64,000 bases of DNA from Pedobacter sp. ISL-64 (GTDB taxonomy: Bacteria; Bacteroidota; Bacteroidia; Sphingobacteriales; Sphingobacteriaceae). Position 1 is the first letter of the stretch, and the number at the start of each line of letters is the position of its first letter. The position numbers and the translations under genes are program-made. The notes under the pieces are model-generated. The model did not search any database and was not told the origin of the DNA. It saw nothing but the letters and a program-made list of their open reading frames with translations. The stretch covers positions 124,001 through 188,000 of the forward strand of contig NZ_JAGGPU010000001.1 of assembly GCF_018613605.1 (NCBI RefSeq), read 5' to 3'. Of the stretch, positions 63,544 through 64,000 are shown one piece after another.

Positions 63544-64000
63544 TTACTGTGGTTTTGCAGGAGGCGGCGGTGGTGGAATTTTATTTACAGTAATTTTAGT
63601 GAAACGATAATTTAGGCTAAAAGTAAAATTCTGCGTGTTATTGGTTGAATAGTTCTCCAGCCTGAAATTTTGGCCTTCATTGTAAAAGGTATTGGTTCTG
63701 TTTCCTAAAATATCATTTATTGTTACGCGAAGGTTTAACCGGTTACCCAAAAAGACTTTCCTGGCCGAGAAATTAGAAGTAATGGAACCTTTGCTCCGGC
63801 CTTGTGCATTAGTATTGTTGGCATAATTTAAGTTCGATTCGAAAGCCGTTTTAAGCGGCAACTGCATCGATAGACCAATTGCCCCTCTAAAACTCAAACC
63901 ATCTCGGTTCAGCGAATTGTTTAATTGCGATTTATAATTACTTTGGATCACACTGAAATTTCCATTGGCCGATACCTTATTCGTAGGGCGATAATTCCCG
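63544..64000 (-). CDS. C-terminal part of an outer membrane beta-barrel receptor (runs off the window)
   Basis: The last 151 residues of a barrel with alternating strands (RNYRPTNKVSANGNFSV, NRLNLRVTINDILGNRTNTF, FTFSLNYRFTKITVNK) and a Pro-rich tail (IPPPPPPAKPQ). The style matches TonB-dependent or outer membrane beta-barrel family proteins (DUF4957/CarboxypepD type) of this phylum. The gene continues past 64000, so the true start is outside. The poly-Pro tail is unusual for an outer membrane barrel end. Confidence 0.75.
   Translation of the reverse strand, partial: GNYRPTNKVSANGNFSVIQSNYKSQLNNSLNRDGLSFRGAIGLSMQLPLKTAFESNLNYANNTNAQGRSKGSITSNFSARKVFLGNRLNLRVTINDILGNRTNTFYNEGQNFRLENYSTNNTQNFTFSLNYRFTKITVNKIPPPPPPAKPQ

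Noticed and set aside
63544..63951. Taking the GTG at 63951 as the start of the last gene
   Set aside because: The frame continues open to 64000 with barrel-like sequence, so the protein is truncated by the window edge.

Overview
The window looks like a chromosomal segment of a Bacteroidota bacterium of the Sphingobacteriaceae (Pedobacter-like). This rests on several signs. There are type IX secretion components (a PorP/SprF protein and a large protein with a gliding-motility-type C-terminal sorting domain). There are TonB-dependent receptors at both window edges. Several start regions carry the Bacteroidota -7 promoter box TAnnTTTG and few have Shine-Dalgarno motifs. Base composition is AT-rich, and intergenic palindromic repeats are abundant. 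The species assignment is inference; no rRNA gene is present. I found no prophage, CRISPR array, tRNA or rRNA.

Layout. 1-1047: 5' part of an Oar-like TonB-dependent receptor. 1281-5613: two-gene amidohydrolase operon. 5726-6172: cytochrome b-like membrane protein. 6279-9438: tryptophan genes trpE, trpG and trpC behind a leader peptide and terminator that look like a translation-coupled attenuator; trpD, trpF, trpB and trpA are absent. 9604-13907: hflX, rbfA, a PAQR/hemolysin III protein, an M23 peptidase, a TonB-domain protein and a membrane protein. 13896-17549: lipid kinase, App1-type phosphatase, YccF and small secreted proteins. 17608-22927: DUF1501/DUF1800 pair, aat, TMEM175-like channel, DUF1080 protein, DUF2892 protein. 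23174-26065: SNF2-type helicase. 26351-30888: T9SS pair. 31110-36915: complete RND efflux operon. 37331-41746: dapF, degP/htrA, a Cys-rich four-helix protein, a hypothetical protein and a cold shock protein. 41836-43595: a thioredoxin-fold lipoprotein without its CxxC and a frameshifted GxxExxY gene. 43818-47351: succinate dehydrogenase sdhCAB. 47835-51256: a BlaI/M56 regulatory operon fused to and followed by TonB and plug modules. 51476-54035: sensory operon with a NarL-type two-component pair. 54471-54701: solitary LuxR-type DNA-binding protein. 54799-56367: M28 peptidase. 56487-60550: ABC transporter divergent from a LytS/LytTR two-component system. 60693-61451: acyltransferase. 61488-62957: Y1 (IS200/RAYT-like) transposase beside a 182-bp tandem repeat array full of GTTCC/GGAAC palindromes. 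62961-64000: NUDIX hydrolase and the 3' end of another outer membrane receptor.

Most of the window is ordinary core and envelope biology. The parts that stand out are the trp attenuator (6279-6437), the M56-TonB-TonB-plug fusion with stand-alone paralogues of its own C-terminal modules (47835-50882), the transposase with its palindrome array (61488-62957), two direct repeats 21 bp apart that fit a LytTR-regulator operator between the ABC operon and the LytTR system (58585-58614), and a promoter-to-terminator unit without an ORF (47648-47806) that may be a small RNA. Short imperfect-palindrome elements recur in at least seven intergenic gaps, including both gaps around trpC.

Starts were moved inward from the longest open frame where a signal peptide or the upstream stop codon argued for it. 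All motif and domain calls are by eye.
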